From Anaerolineaceae bacterium (GTDB lineage: Bacteria > Chloroflexota > Anaerolineae > Anaerolineales > Anaerolineaceae), in assembly GCA_017995665.1 (NCBI GenBank), contig JAGOIM010000029.1, positions 1 to 11,911 on the forward strand: a stretch of 11,911 nt of DNA, written 5' to 3'. The notes beneath the pieces are model-generated. The model ran no database searches. It was not told the origin of the DNA and saw only the letters and a list, made by a program, of their open reading frames with translations. Made by a program: the position numbers and the translations under genes. Below are positions 6,851 through 11,911 of this stretch, piece after piece (position 1 is the first letter of the stretch; each line of letters begins with the position of its first letter).

Positions 6851-8095
6851 CTAATTCCAGGAAGCGTCAATACCTTCTTCCGAATTTGATAAAACCTCCT
6901 CAAGCGGAATTCGACAGACGTAGCTTGTGATCTGGTCTGGGTTCTCGATATCTGTAAACGCCCAAATTAGAAAATTCTGGTCATCAATATAAGGACCGCT
7001 TACTTGAATTTCATCTCTTCCTTCCAACTGGATTGCATAGGAATTCCCATTGTCCAAAGAGCTCAGAATAATCATGTTGCTTGATTGGTCAAGTCCTAAT
7101 GAAGCAATAATGATATAAGCTTTTGAAATAGAAAGTGTGGATAAAGAGGAATCCGGCAAATCCCTGATGGTTGAGCTTTCATTTATGATGTTGAATAGTG
7201 TCAAACTACCTGGATTAGCATTCCGATTATAGTTTTTCCAGACAAGGTATGGATATTCAATGTAGGGAGAGCTTGCCAATTTATTTTCCGGTAAATTTAC
7301 CCAGTTCCCGTTGGTTATGTCATACAAACTAATAAACCTGCCATCATCCGTTTTTGGGACATTGTTTTCAATAGCCAAATAGCCATTTGATACAGAAATG
7401 TTTGAAAAATAGTAGGGCTCGCCCTCATTATTGAATAAGAGCTTTGGCTCTTTTGTTTCCGGATTGATTTCAAAGATTTCGCTTGAGATGACTTTTGCTC
7501 CATCAAAATTTGAGACGGCTAAATAGAGCTTTCCGGAGTCTAAGGCAAGAGCATTGTATAGCGAAAAAGAACCATATCTTTCTTGATCTGCAATCATGAT
7601 ATTCGAGCCATCCTCAACATTCACGAGGTGCAAATGCCAATCCCCAAAACCTTGAGGTGAATCGGTTTCAGAGTAGGTGTACCAAGGGTAATCAAATTCG
7701 AACAAACCATCAATGTGCCCTTCGGGAAAGTCGCTGACATGTAAGGGGCTTAGGCTCCCATCCGCAAGCTGCAAGCTTGAAATGTTTTGGCTTTCATTGA
7801 CTGAAAGGACGTAGGCTCCATTGATGAGTTTAGGGCTAAAAACCCGCAAATTTGGAAGAGTCAGGCAGTCCCGGGAAACTATCTCCTCACTCATTTTGAA
7901 AGTGAAATCAGATGGTGCCTGAGCCTCCGCTGGCTCTGTTGATTCGATTGCTTCGGTCGGATTGAACTCTTCAAGAGGTTCAGTAATGCTAACAGGTGGA
8001 ATAGTAGCCTGAGTTTCCGGCACTATGCTTTCGCAAGCCTGGACTGAAAAGAGCAGAATGGTAATGGCGAGGATAATCTGAAACTTGTTTTTCAT
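6851..8095 (-). CDS. Probable lipoprotein with predicted beta-propeller domain
   Basis: I do not recognise the family of this 414-residue protein. The N-terminus is a lipoprotein signal: MKNK, a hydrophobic core (residues 6-17), then VQAC with C21 as the lipidation site. A P/T/E-rich linker (about 22-62) follows, as in surface-tethered proteins. Residues about 86-400 contain roughly seven repeats spaced 43-52 residues apart, starting near 86, 129, 181, 232, 275, 320 and 365. Each has a hydrophobic/aromatic strand (YLAI, YLVW, FLIW) and then a strand-turn such as SLTLFNI or SLYDITNG. This suggests a seven-bladed TolB/WD40-like propeller. C77 and C394, the only other cysteines, sit in the first and last blades. 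Extracytoplasmic binding or sensing is plausible; no enzyme motif is visible. The start is supported by AAGGA on the minus strand, about 8 nt upstream. The small secreted-peptide gene lies 64 nt upstream in the same direction. Confidence 0.75.
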   Translation of the reverse strand: MKNKFQIILAITILLFSVQACESIVPETQATIPPVSITEPLEEFNPTEAIESTEPAEAQAPSDFTFKMSEEIVSRDCLTLPNLRVFSPKLINGAYVLSVNESQNISSLQLADGSLSPLHVSDFPEGHIDGLFEFDYPWYTYSETDSPQGFGDWHLHLVNVEDGSNIMIADQERYGSFSLYNALALDSGKLYLAVSNFDGAKVISSEIFEINPETKEPKLLFNNEGEPYYFSNISVSNGYLAIENNVPKTDDGRFISLYDITNGNWVNLPENKLASSPYIEYPYLVWKNYNRNANPGSLTLFNIINESSTIRDLPDSSLSTLSISKAYIIIASLGLDQSSNMIILSSLDNGNSYAIQLEGRDEIQVSGPYIDDQNFLIWAFTDIENPDQITSYVCRIPLEEVLSNSEEGIDASWN

Positions 8096-8141
8096 TTTTT
8101 ACTTCCTTCAAAAAAAACTATGTCTAAATGGTATTGATTTC

Positions 8142-8157
8142 GTTGAACTGGTTCAAC
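8142..8157. repeat. 16-bp palindrome between peptide gene and lipoprotein gene
   Basis: GTTGAAC (8142-8148) and GTTCAAC (8151-8157) are perfect arms around a 2-bp centre. As RNA it can form a 6-bp stem with a 4-nt loop, starting only 2 nt after the peptide stop codon. No T-run follows on the minus strand, so it is not a standard terminator. It could be an intercistronic mRNA hairpin or a dimeric repressor site. The GAAC-N2-GTTC spacing differs from the GAAC-N4-GTTC LexA box of Bacillus. Confidence 0.5.
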
Positions 8158-8159
8158 TT

Positions 8160-8306
8160 TTACTGATAAGCCTGGTTAACACTGTTTGGAAAAACAAAAA
8201 CCGGTGGAGCTGAGCCATTAATTGGAGGCGATTGCTGTGCGGACACGGGTGTGAGCGTAAGGCAAAGGACTGAAATTAATATTGAAATACAAAATATTTT
8301 TGTCAT
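8160..8306 (-). CDS. Small secreted peptide (48 aa) with Sec signal sequence
   Basis: This minus-strand reading frame of 48 codons starts at ATG 8304-8306 and ends in TAA at 8160-8162. It reads MTKIFCIS, then a hydrophobic core ILISVLCLTLT, then PVSA followed by QQSPP. This is a textbook n-h-c signal peptide with an AxA-like cleavage site (V-S-A) after residue 23. The mature peptide would be about 25 residues, rich in Pro, Asn, Ser and Gln (SPPINGSAPP, VFVFPNS, VNQAYQ), with no cysteine or charge. The ribosome binding site is weak (AGAG about 7-10 nt upstream). The frame begins about 40 nt downstream of a consensus promoter and lies 64 nt before the lipoprotein gene, so the two are probably one transcript. 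No family is recognised. It could instead be the 5' remnant of a longer secreted protein. Confidence 0.55.
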   Translation of the reverse strand: MTKIFCISILISVLCLTLTPVSAQQSPPINGSAPPVFVFPNSVNQAYQ

Positions 8307-8353
8307 CTTATTCTCTGAGTAAAGATGATTAGTAAATGGGTCCTCTAACTTTC

Positions 8354-8382
8354 ATTCTACGCCCGCAAAATGTGTTTGTCAA
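8354..8382 (-). promoter_or_regulatory. Consensus sigma-70 promoter for the peptide-lipoprotein unit
   Basis: On the minus strand, TTGACA (8382-8377) is separated by exactly 17 nt from TAGAAT (8359-8354): a perfect -35 and a 5/6 -10 at optimal spacing. Transcription would start near 8347, giving a leader of about 40 nt to the small peptide ATG. A run of nine G's (8394-8386) begins 3 nt upstream of the -35. Confidence 0.75.
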
Positions 8383-8385
8383 GCA

Positions 8386-8394
8386 CCCCCCCCC
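8386..8394. repeat. Homopolymer tract of nine C (nine G on minus strand)
   Basis: Nine C's in a row, in otherwise AT-rich sequence, lie 3 bp upstream of the -35 box of the minus-strand promoter. G/C tracts of this length are prone to slippage and are used for promoter phase variation in several pathogens. Any such role here is inference. Tract length may also be a sequencing artefact. Confidence 0.5.
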
Positions 8395-8395
8395 A

Positions 8396-8511
8396 TATAG
8401 CATTTATTATTATGAAATGAATTACATTAATCATGAGGATAATTGTGAATCTGACTCCGAACCATTCCTTGCCAGGTTTTAATAATATCGATTGGAATAA
8501 ACCATGAACTT
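8396..8511. other. AT-rich intergenic stretch, no gene seen
   Basis: Between the promoter of the peptide-lipoprotein unit and the dps terminator I see only very short open frames (about 20 codons or fewer) without ribosome binding sites. The AT-rich run just upstream of the G-tract could act as an UP-like element for the minus-strand promoter. Confidence 0.5.
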
Positions 8512-8513
8512 AA

Positions 8514-8550
8514 AGAAAAACAGCAGATGTTTAAGATCTGCTGTTTTCTT
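8514..8550 (-). terminator. Intrinsic terminator downstream of dps
   Basis: A 12-bp perfect stem is formed by AAAACAGCAGAT (8517-8528) and ATCTGCTGTTTT (8536-8547) around a 7-nt loop. Read on the minus strand it is followed by a T-rich tract (TTTTTCTTT), as expected for the end of the dps transcript. It is symmetrical enough to work in both directions. Confidence 0.88.
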
Positions 8551-8574
8551 GTCCAAATTTTAGTTATTTAAGGC

Positions 8575-9006
8575 TTAGGCTTTGAGCATGGATTCGATGA
8601 ACCAAATGCGCTTGCTATATTGGGCACATTCGTCTTCCATCAAAGCAACCAGTTCAAATTCGCCTTTTTCGTCAGCTTCATTGCGGATGTCGACGGCAAG
8701 TTTTTTCAAAGTTTTCTGGTCTTCGAGGGCGATTTTGATTGATTCTTCGATACCGTAATCTTTGCTGTCGAGTTCTTTGATTGTGGCAATCTCAAGATAA
8801 TCTTTTAACGATGCTTTGGGGTAAACGCCAACCATTTTCTGGTATTCGGCGATTTCGTCCATGCTTTCGGTAGTTTCATCATAAAGTTCTTCGAGGTATT
8901 CGTGAACCTGTTTGAAGGTTTTGCCAATCACATTCCAGTGCAGGTTGTGAAGTTTGATGTAGTTTACTGCTAAATTTGCTAAATAGATGTCTAACTTTTT
9001 ACTCAT
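8575..9006 (-). CDS. dps: Dps-like ferritin family protein (miniferritin)
   Basis: This is a 143-residue four-helix protein of the Dps family. Such proteins form 12-mers that oxidise Fe(II) with peroxide and store the iron, protecting the cell. The inter-subunit ferroxidase set is present: H23 and W24 in LHNLHWNVIG, H35 in the following helix (FKQVHEYLEELYDE), and D50 and E54 in MDEIAE. By alignment from memory these match H31, H43, D58 and E62 of Listeria innocua Dps. The protein is short, with an N-terminal tail of only about five residues (MSKKL). The lysine-rich DNA-binding extension of E. coli Dps is therefore missing, and an iron-storage/detoxification role is more likely than nucleoid compaction. 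The start is supported by AAAGGAA (9019-9013, minus strand), 6 nt upstream. It has its own promoter and terminator, so it appears monocistronic. Confidence 0.92.
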   Translation of the reverse strand: MSKKLDIYLANLAVNYIKLHNLHWNVIGKTFKQVHEYLEELYDETTESMDEIAEYQKMVGVYPKASLKDYLEIATIKELDSKDYGIEESIKIALEDQKTLKKLAVDIRNEADEKGEFELVALMEDECAQYSKRIWFIESMLKA

Positions 9007-9044
9007 AAGAAATTCCTTTCAAGTTCTTTTATTTCAATATTGTT

Positions 9045-9063
9045 ATTATACCCATTTACTGGG
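9045..9063 (-). promoter_or_regulatory. dps promoter -10 with overlapping CCCA/TGGG inverted repeat
   Basis: TATAAT on the minus strand (9050-9045) is a perfect -10, with the start expected near 9038 and a leader of about 30 nt. Directly upstream, in the spacer, lies CCCA-N5-TGGG (9051-9063), possibly an operator. The -35 region (around 9068-9073) is poor, so an activator or alternative sigma factor may be needed. I see no clear PerR or Fur box. Confidence 0.5.
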
Positions 9064-9114
9064 CTTTTGCTCGCTTCTGTAAGACCTGAATCGTTAGCGT
9101 TTGATTAGAAGCCT

Positions 9115-10812
9115 TTAACTTTCAGGCGAAAAGCTAAGGCTAAGCCTCTCTTTTGTCTCGATTTTGAGGATTAAGCGGTTTGCGGCATCGCTAACACTCA
9201 TCTTTGCCAGATTGCCATCTTTTGAGATCTCAAGCACATGCCAGCTGGCTTCAATTAGCCAGGGATTTTGCATCCGAAAGTCAGCAAGCATACGCAAATC
9301 CTCTCCAATTTCTGGATGGGGCGGGTTTTCCCAAGGCATTTGCAAACGCGCTTCGTCAAAACCGGTTGATCCTTCCGCATGAATTGAAGCACGTTGGCTC
9401 AAGCCAAACTCAGTGCCATAATAGATCACCGGTGGTTGGGGAAGCAAATAGAGCAACCTCAAAGCCGCCTTCAATGCTTCGAAGTTTTCTTCTGCGCTGA
9501 ACAAAAAGCGGTTCATGTCGTGATTATCGATAAAAGCCGGACGGCTAAAACCGGAAGGCCAGGCAGTCTGGGCAGCTTGGATGTAGGCTGCCAGGCGTGA
9601 GGCATTCCAATTGCGCGTTGCAAAACTCTCGCGCAATGCCTGACAGGTCAAAAAGTCGAGTGTGCCATGCATGCTGCCGGCAAGCTGCGCTTGTTCCTCT
9701 GCCGGAGCGACAACTTCGCCAAAGGTCCAGGCATTAGGATTGATTTCAAGGCAAGCGCGTTGAAAGTCCACCCAAAAATCTCGGCTGGGTCCGTTTGCAT
9801 AATCAAGACGGTAGCCATCGATGCCCATTTTCAGCCATTTTTGAGCAGCATCAAGAAGATGCTGTCGGGCAGGCGCGCCAAAACGGAGGTTAAACACGGG
9901 CATCGTGGGTACATCATAGAAGCATTCATAATTATTGGGCCATTCTTTCCAGTTGAACCAGCCGTTTTCGGCTTCGCTTGCTGAGGCAAGGGCGGATTGG
10001 AAGGCGGGATGTTTATCAGAACAATGGTTGGCGACAAAATCGAGCAAAAGACGCATCCCTCGTTGATGCAATTCCTCAATCAACTCTACCAAATCTGCTT
10101 CAGTGCCAAATTTTGGGTCAATTTGCTCATAGTCGATAATGTCATAGCCGTGATGTGATGCGCTATGGAAGCTAGGCGTCAGCCAAAGAGTGTTAAAACC
10201 AAGTGCGCGAATGCTGTCGATTTTCTCAATCACGCCCCGAATGGTGCCGCCAAAAGGTTTGAGCAGATTTTCACTTTGCAGCCATTCCCGTCCTTCGCCT
10301 GGGTTAAAGCGATCGACAAAAATCTGGTAAATCCGCGCTTCTTTTGCCCAATTCGGAGTGCTGTTTTTGGGATTTAGCCAACGGGCAAATTGTGTCGCCT
10401 GATTTTGTGATTTTGCCTGGTTATCTGCGTAGGTAGTTGAGCCATCGGCAAGTTCGGCATAGACGTAATAGCGAAGCAGGGAGCCTTTAGGGAGGCTAAG
10501 CTTAGCCTGATAGCCTTGCAGCCAGGTCCAGGCCGGAGTATCCCAACTTTGGATTGTCTTAGTGAAATCAATCAGTTGAGAACTCGCCCAGTCATCAGTG
10601 CTATAGAGCAAACGCATGGCTTTGACCACCAGCTGTGAATTGTGGCTGGCTTCGATTAATAATTCAACCGAATCAGCTCGGTAATCAGATTGAATCCTGT
10701 CCCAATGATGGACACCCAAAATGCGATTGAGATGGTAGAGGCCTCTAACATTCCGTTTTCCAAGCTCTCCGAAGAGAGTGTCGGGGTATTTTGCTTTGTT
10801 TTTTCTGCTCAT
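9115..10812 (-). CDS. GH13 alpha-amylase family glycosidase, neopullulanase/cyclomaltodextrinase-like
   Basis: This 565-residue enzyme has no signal peptide, so it probably acts on imported maltodextrins or internal alpha-glucans in the cytoplasm. Residues 1-140 form an N-terminal beta domain of the kind found in cyclomaltodextrinases and neopullulanases. The catalytic barrel starts near IYQIFVDRF (161-169). Family regions are complete: region I DFVANH (258-263); region V-like MPVFN (304-308), comparable to MPKLN of neopullulanases; region II GYRLDYAN (333-340) with nucleophile D337; region III TFGEV (363-367) with acid/base E366; and region IV FIDNHD (427-432) with D432. YYGTEFG (464-470) follows, then a short C-terminal beta domain. 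The exact substrate preference (pullulan, cyclodextrin or maltooligosaccharide) cannot be fixed. The start is given by GGAGG (10821-10817, minus strand), 4 nt upstream. It lies 108 nt upstream of dps, which has a separate promoter, and is divergent from the EamA gene. Confidence 0.92.
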   Translation of the reverse strand: MSRKNKAKYPDTLFGELGKRNVRGLYHLNRILGVHHWDRIQSDYRADSVELLIEASHNSQLVVKAMRLLYSTDDWASSQLIDFTKTIQSWDTPAWTWLQGYQAKLSLPKGSLLRYYVYAELADGSTTYADNQAKSQNQATQFARWLNPKNSTPNWAKEARIYQIFVDRFNPGEGREWLQSENLLKPFGGTIRGVIEKIDSIRALGFNTLWLTPSFHSASHHGYDIIDYEQIDPKFGTEADLVELIEELHQRGMRLLLDFVANHCSDKHPAFQSALASASEAENGWFNWKEWPNNYECFYDVPTMPVFNLRFGAPARQHLLDAAQKWLKMGIDGYRLDYANGPSRDFWVDFQRACLEINPNAWTFGEVVAPAEEQAQLAGSMHGTLDFLTCQALRESFATRNWNASRLAAYIQAAQTAWPSGFSRPAFIDNHDMNRFLFSAEENFEALKAALRLLYLLPQPPVIYYGTEFGLSQRASIHAEGSTGFDEARLQMPWENPPHPEIGEDLRMLADFRMQNPWLIEASWHVLEISKDGNLAKMSVSDAANRLILKIETKERLSLSFSPES

Positions 10813-10833
10813 TATTCCTCCGGGTTAATGAAG

Positions 10834-10861
10834 TTTATCAGCAAATTTTGGCCAATGTCAG
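10834..10861 (-). promoter_or_regulatory. Candidate promoter for the GH13 gene
   Basis: On the minus strand, CTGACA (10861-10856) and GATAAA (10839-10834) are separated by 16 nt, matching the -35 and -10 consensus at 5/6 and 4/6. It would give a short leader with the GGAGG site. It is a moderate match in a 98-bp divergent intergenic region. Confidence 0.4.
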
Positions 10862-10874
10862 ATTGTAATTGACA

Positions 10875-10903
10875 GCTGACTATTCTCGGTAAACTGCTAT
10901 AAT
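10875..10903 (+). promoter_or_regulatory. Extended -10 promoter of the EamA transporter gene (predicts leaderless mRNA)
   Basis: TGC-TATAAT (10895-10903) is a perfect extended -10. CTGACT, 16 nt upstream of the hexamer, gives a 4/6 -35. Only 7 nt (TGCGCGG) separate the -10 from the ATG at 10911, so the predicted transcription start coincides with the start codon. No Shine-Dalgarno sequence is present. A nearby TTGACA (10869-10874) is 23 nt from the -10, too far to be its -35. Confidence 0.65.
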
Positions 10904-10910
10904 TGCGCGG

Positions 10911-11873
10911 ATGGAAAAGAAAACGGACTGGGTAAATAAAATTTCTGGCGAAGGCTTACTTTTTTTGACTGCAATAATCTGGGGCAGTGGTTTTGTGGCA
11001 CAACGAAAGGCAATGGAGGGCATGCAGCCCTTTGCCTTTGTCGCTCTTCGATTTCTGATGGGCGCACTTGTACTTTTGCCAATTTTGCTCATCCGAAAAA
11101 AGCAAGCTCAAAAAGAGCAAAGTGAAAAAGTGCAGGATAAAGACAAAGGGCATCAAAATTTCTTTAAAGATAAAGTTTTACCTTGCTTATTAGCCGGTCT
11201 TTTTTTGTTTGGCGGAACGAGCATGCAACAATTGGGAATTGTGACGACAAGTGCTGCGAAATCCGGATTTTTAACCTCCTTATATTTGGTTTTAGTGCCC
11301 ATTGCCGGGCTCTTCTTTGGCAAGAAGCTAAATCGTTGGGTTTGGCTTGGCGTTGTGATGGCATTTGCGGGGATCTACTTCCTGTCCGTTGGCATAGACC
11401 TAAGCATCCAAACAGGCGATATCTTGCTTTTGTTAGGCTCGCTCTTTTGGGTTTTTCAGATTTTAACTTTGGATCACTACAGCACGAAAATGGACGGGCT
11501 GAGCCTTGCTTTTGGTGAGTTTTTGACGACATCGGTTCTTGCGCTGATTGCCAGCCTCATCTTCGAAACAGTTCCGATGATCAAAGACCCTTCAGCCTGG
11601 CTGCCCTTGCTCTATTCTGGCATAGTGGTGGTTGGAATCGCTTTCACCTTGCAAGTCTTTGGTCAGAGCAAAGTGGACCCAACCCTGGCATCCCTAATTA
11701 TGGGACTTGAAGCGGTTTTTGCCTTGATTGCCGGAATGATTTTCCTTGACGAACGCTTGACCGGGCGCGAGTTTTTGGGCAGCGCTTTGTTGTTGGCTGC
11801 AGTGTTTTTAGTGCAATTAAAGGGACAGCAAAAGAAAGAACCGACAGAATTGATTGACAAAACGACCCAATAA
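10911..11873 (+). CDS. EamA/DMT family transporter (10 TM)
   Basis: This 320-residue membrane protein of the drug/metabolite transporter superfamily has two EamA repeats. Ten hydrophobic segments are visible, at about 13-31, 41-62, 89-108, 117-136, 142-161, 168-186, 197-219, 229-249, 254-278 and 286-303. Family-typical stretches are IIWGSGFVAQR in TM1, SAAKSGFLTSLYLVLVPI in TM4, and the repeat-2 ending with an LDERLTG loop (279-285). Such proteins export metabolites or amino acids, or scavenge nutrients; the substrate cannot be told. A highly charged insert (RKKQAQKEQ to FKDKV, about 62-88) lengthens the TM2-TM3 loop. The ATG at 10911 is the only sensible start, because the next methionine (M35) is beyond TM1. 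It has no Shine-Dalgarno and sits at the expected transcription start. It is divergent from the GH13 gene. Confidence 0.92.
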   Translation: MEKKTDWVNKISGEGLLFLTAIIWGSGFVAQRKAMEGMQPFAFVALRFLMGALVLLPILLIRKKQAQKEQSEKVQDKDKGHQNFFKDKVLPCLLAGLFLFGGTSMQQLGIVTTSAAKSGFLTSLYLVLVPIAGLFFGKKLNRWVWLGVVMAFAGIYFLSVGIDLSIQTGDILLLLGSLFWVFQILTLDHYSTKMDGLSLAFGEFLTTSVLALIASLIFETVPMIKDPSAWLPLLYSGIVVVGIAFTLQVFGQSKVDPTLASLIMGLEAVFALIAGMIFLDERLTGREFLGSALLLAAVFLVQLKGQQKKEPTELIDKTTQ

Positions 11874-11911
11874 CGGGAGAAACGTCTATACAAAGCCATA
11901 AAAACCTTGAC
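11874..11911. other. Trailing intergenic bases, nothing recognised
   Basis: The last 38 bases after the EamA stop contain no terminator hairpin and no start of a recognisable gene. Confidence 0.5.

Noticed and set aside
6637..6930. 97-codon plus-strand open frame after radA
   Set aside because: It starts inside the terminator hairpin, runs through an inverted repeat, overlaps the lipoprotein gene antisense, and has no ribosome binding site or protein family features.
8142..8157. LexA (Cheo) box
   Set aside because: The half-sites GAAC and GTTC are separated by 2 bp, not 4, and the neighbouring genes are not SOS genes.
8417..8482. 21-codon plus-strand frame upstream of the dps terminator
   Set aside because: It is very short, has no ribosome binding site, no hydrophobic or other pattern, and no promoter in the right place.
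9073..9112. Terminator between the GH13 gene and dps
   Set aside because: GCTTCT and AGAAGC pair, but across a 28-nt loop and with no T-run.
10869..10874. TTGACA as the -35 box of the EamA promoter
   Set aside because: It lies 23 nt from the TATAAT, outside the workable spacer range; the extended -10 explains the promoter better.
1..11911. CRISPR arrays, tRNA/rRNA genes, insertion sequences, phage or defence genes
   Set aside because: I looked for regularly spaced repeats, cloverleaf-like segments, transposase motifs and defence domains on both strands and saw none.

Overview
The window is ordinary-looking bacterial chromosome of moderate GC, with tightly packed housekeeping genes and one less dense, visibly more AT-rich stretch (about 6650-8560). 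The gene set includes a ClpC-type unfoldase followed directly by radA, a short MetF without a C-terminal extension, a Dps-like miniferritin, a cytoplasmic GH13 enzyme and an EamA transporter. With the protein style, this fits a Gram-positive-like or Chloroflexota (Anaerolineae-like) organism. That assignment is inference from gene style only; no rRNA or tRNA marker is present.

Left part (1-2374, + strand): the C-terminal end of an MFS transporter, cut by the window edge, overlaps an atypical NAD(P)-binding SDR/epimerase-like gene. metF (5,10-methylenetetrahydrofolate reductase) follows with its own ribosome binding site. The 275-bp gap 2375-2649 has a good extended -10 promoter surrounded by repeated GTCAAT elements, and leads into clpC.

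Middle (2650-6648, + strand): clpC and radA form an operon with 10 nt between them, closed by a strong intrinsic terminator. This keeps the clpC-radA order of the Firmicutes ctsR-mcsA-mcsB-clpC-radA cluster, but metF stands where the regulator and arginine-kinase genes would be.

AT-rich part (6649-8574): after the terminator come about 200 bp with a nested inverted repeat. Then, on the minus strand, comes a lipoprotein of probable seven-bladed beta-propeller architecture. Upstream of it, and in the same direction, is an unlisted 48-codon gene for a tiny signal-peptide-bearing protein. A consensus sigma-70 promoter (TTGACA-17-TAGAAT) with a nine-G run just upstream of its -35 box appears to drive both. 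This is the least ordinary part of the window.

Right part (8500-11911): a dps-like gene with its own promoter and terminator, then a GH13 alpha-amylase/neopullulanase-like gene (both minus). A 98-bp divergent promoter region follows, leading to an EamA-family 10-TM transporter on the plus strand. That transporter's extended -10 lies only 7 nt from the start codon, which predicts a leaderless mRNA.
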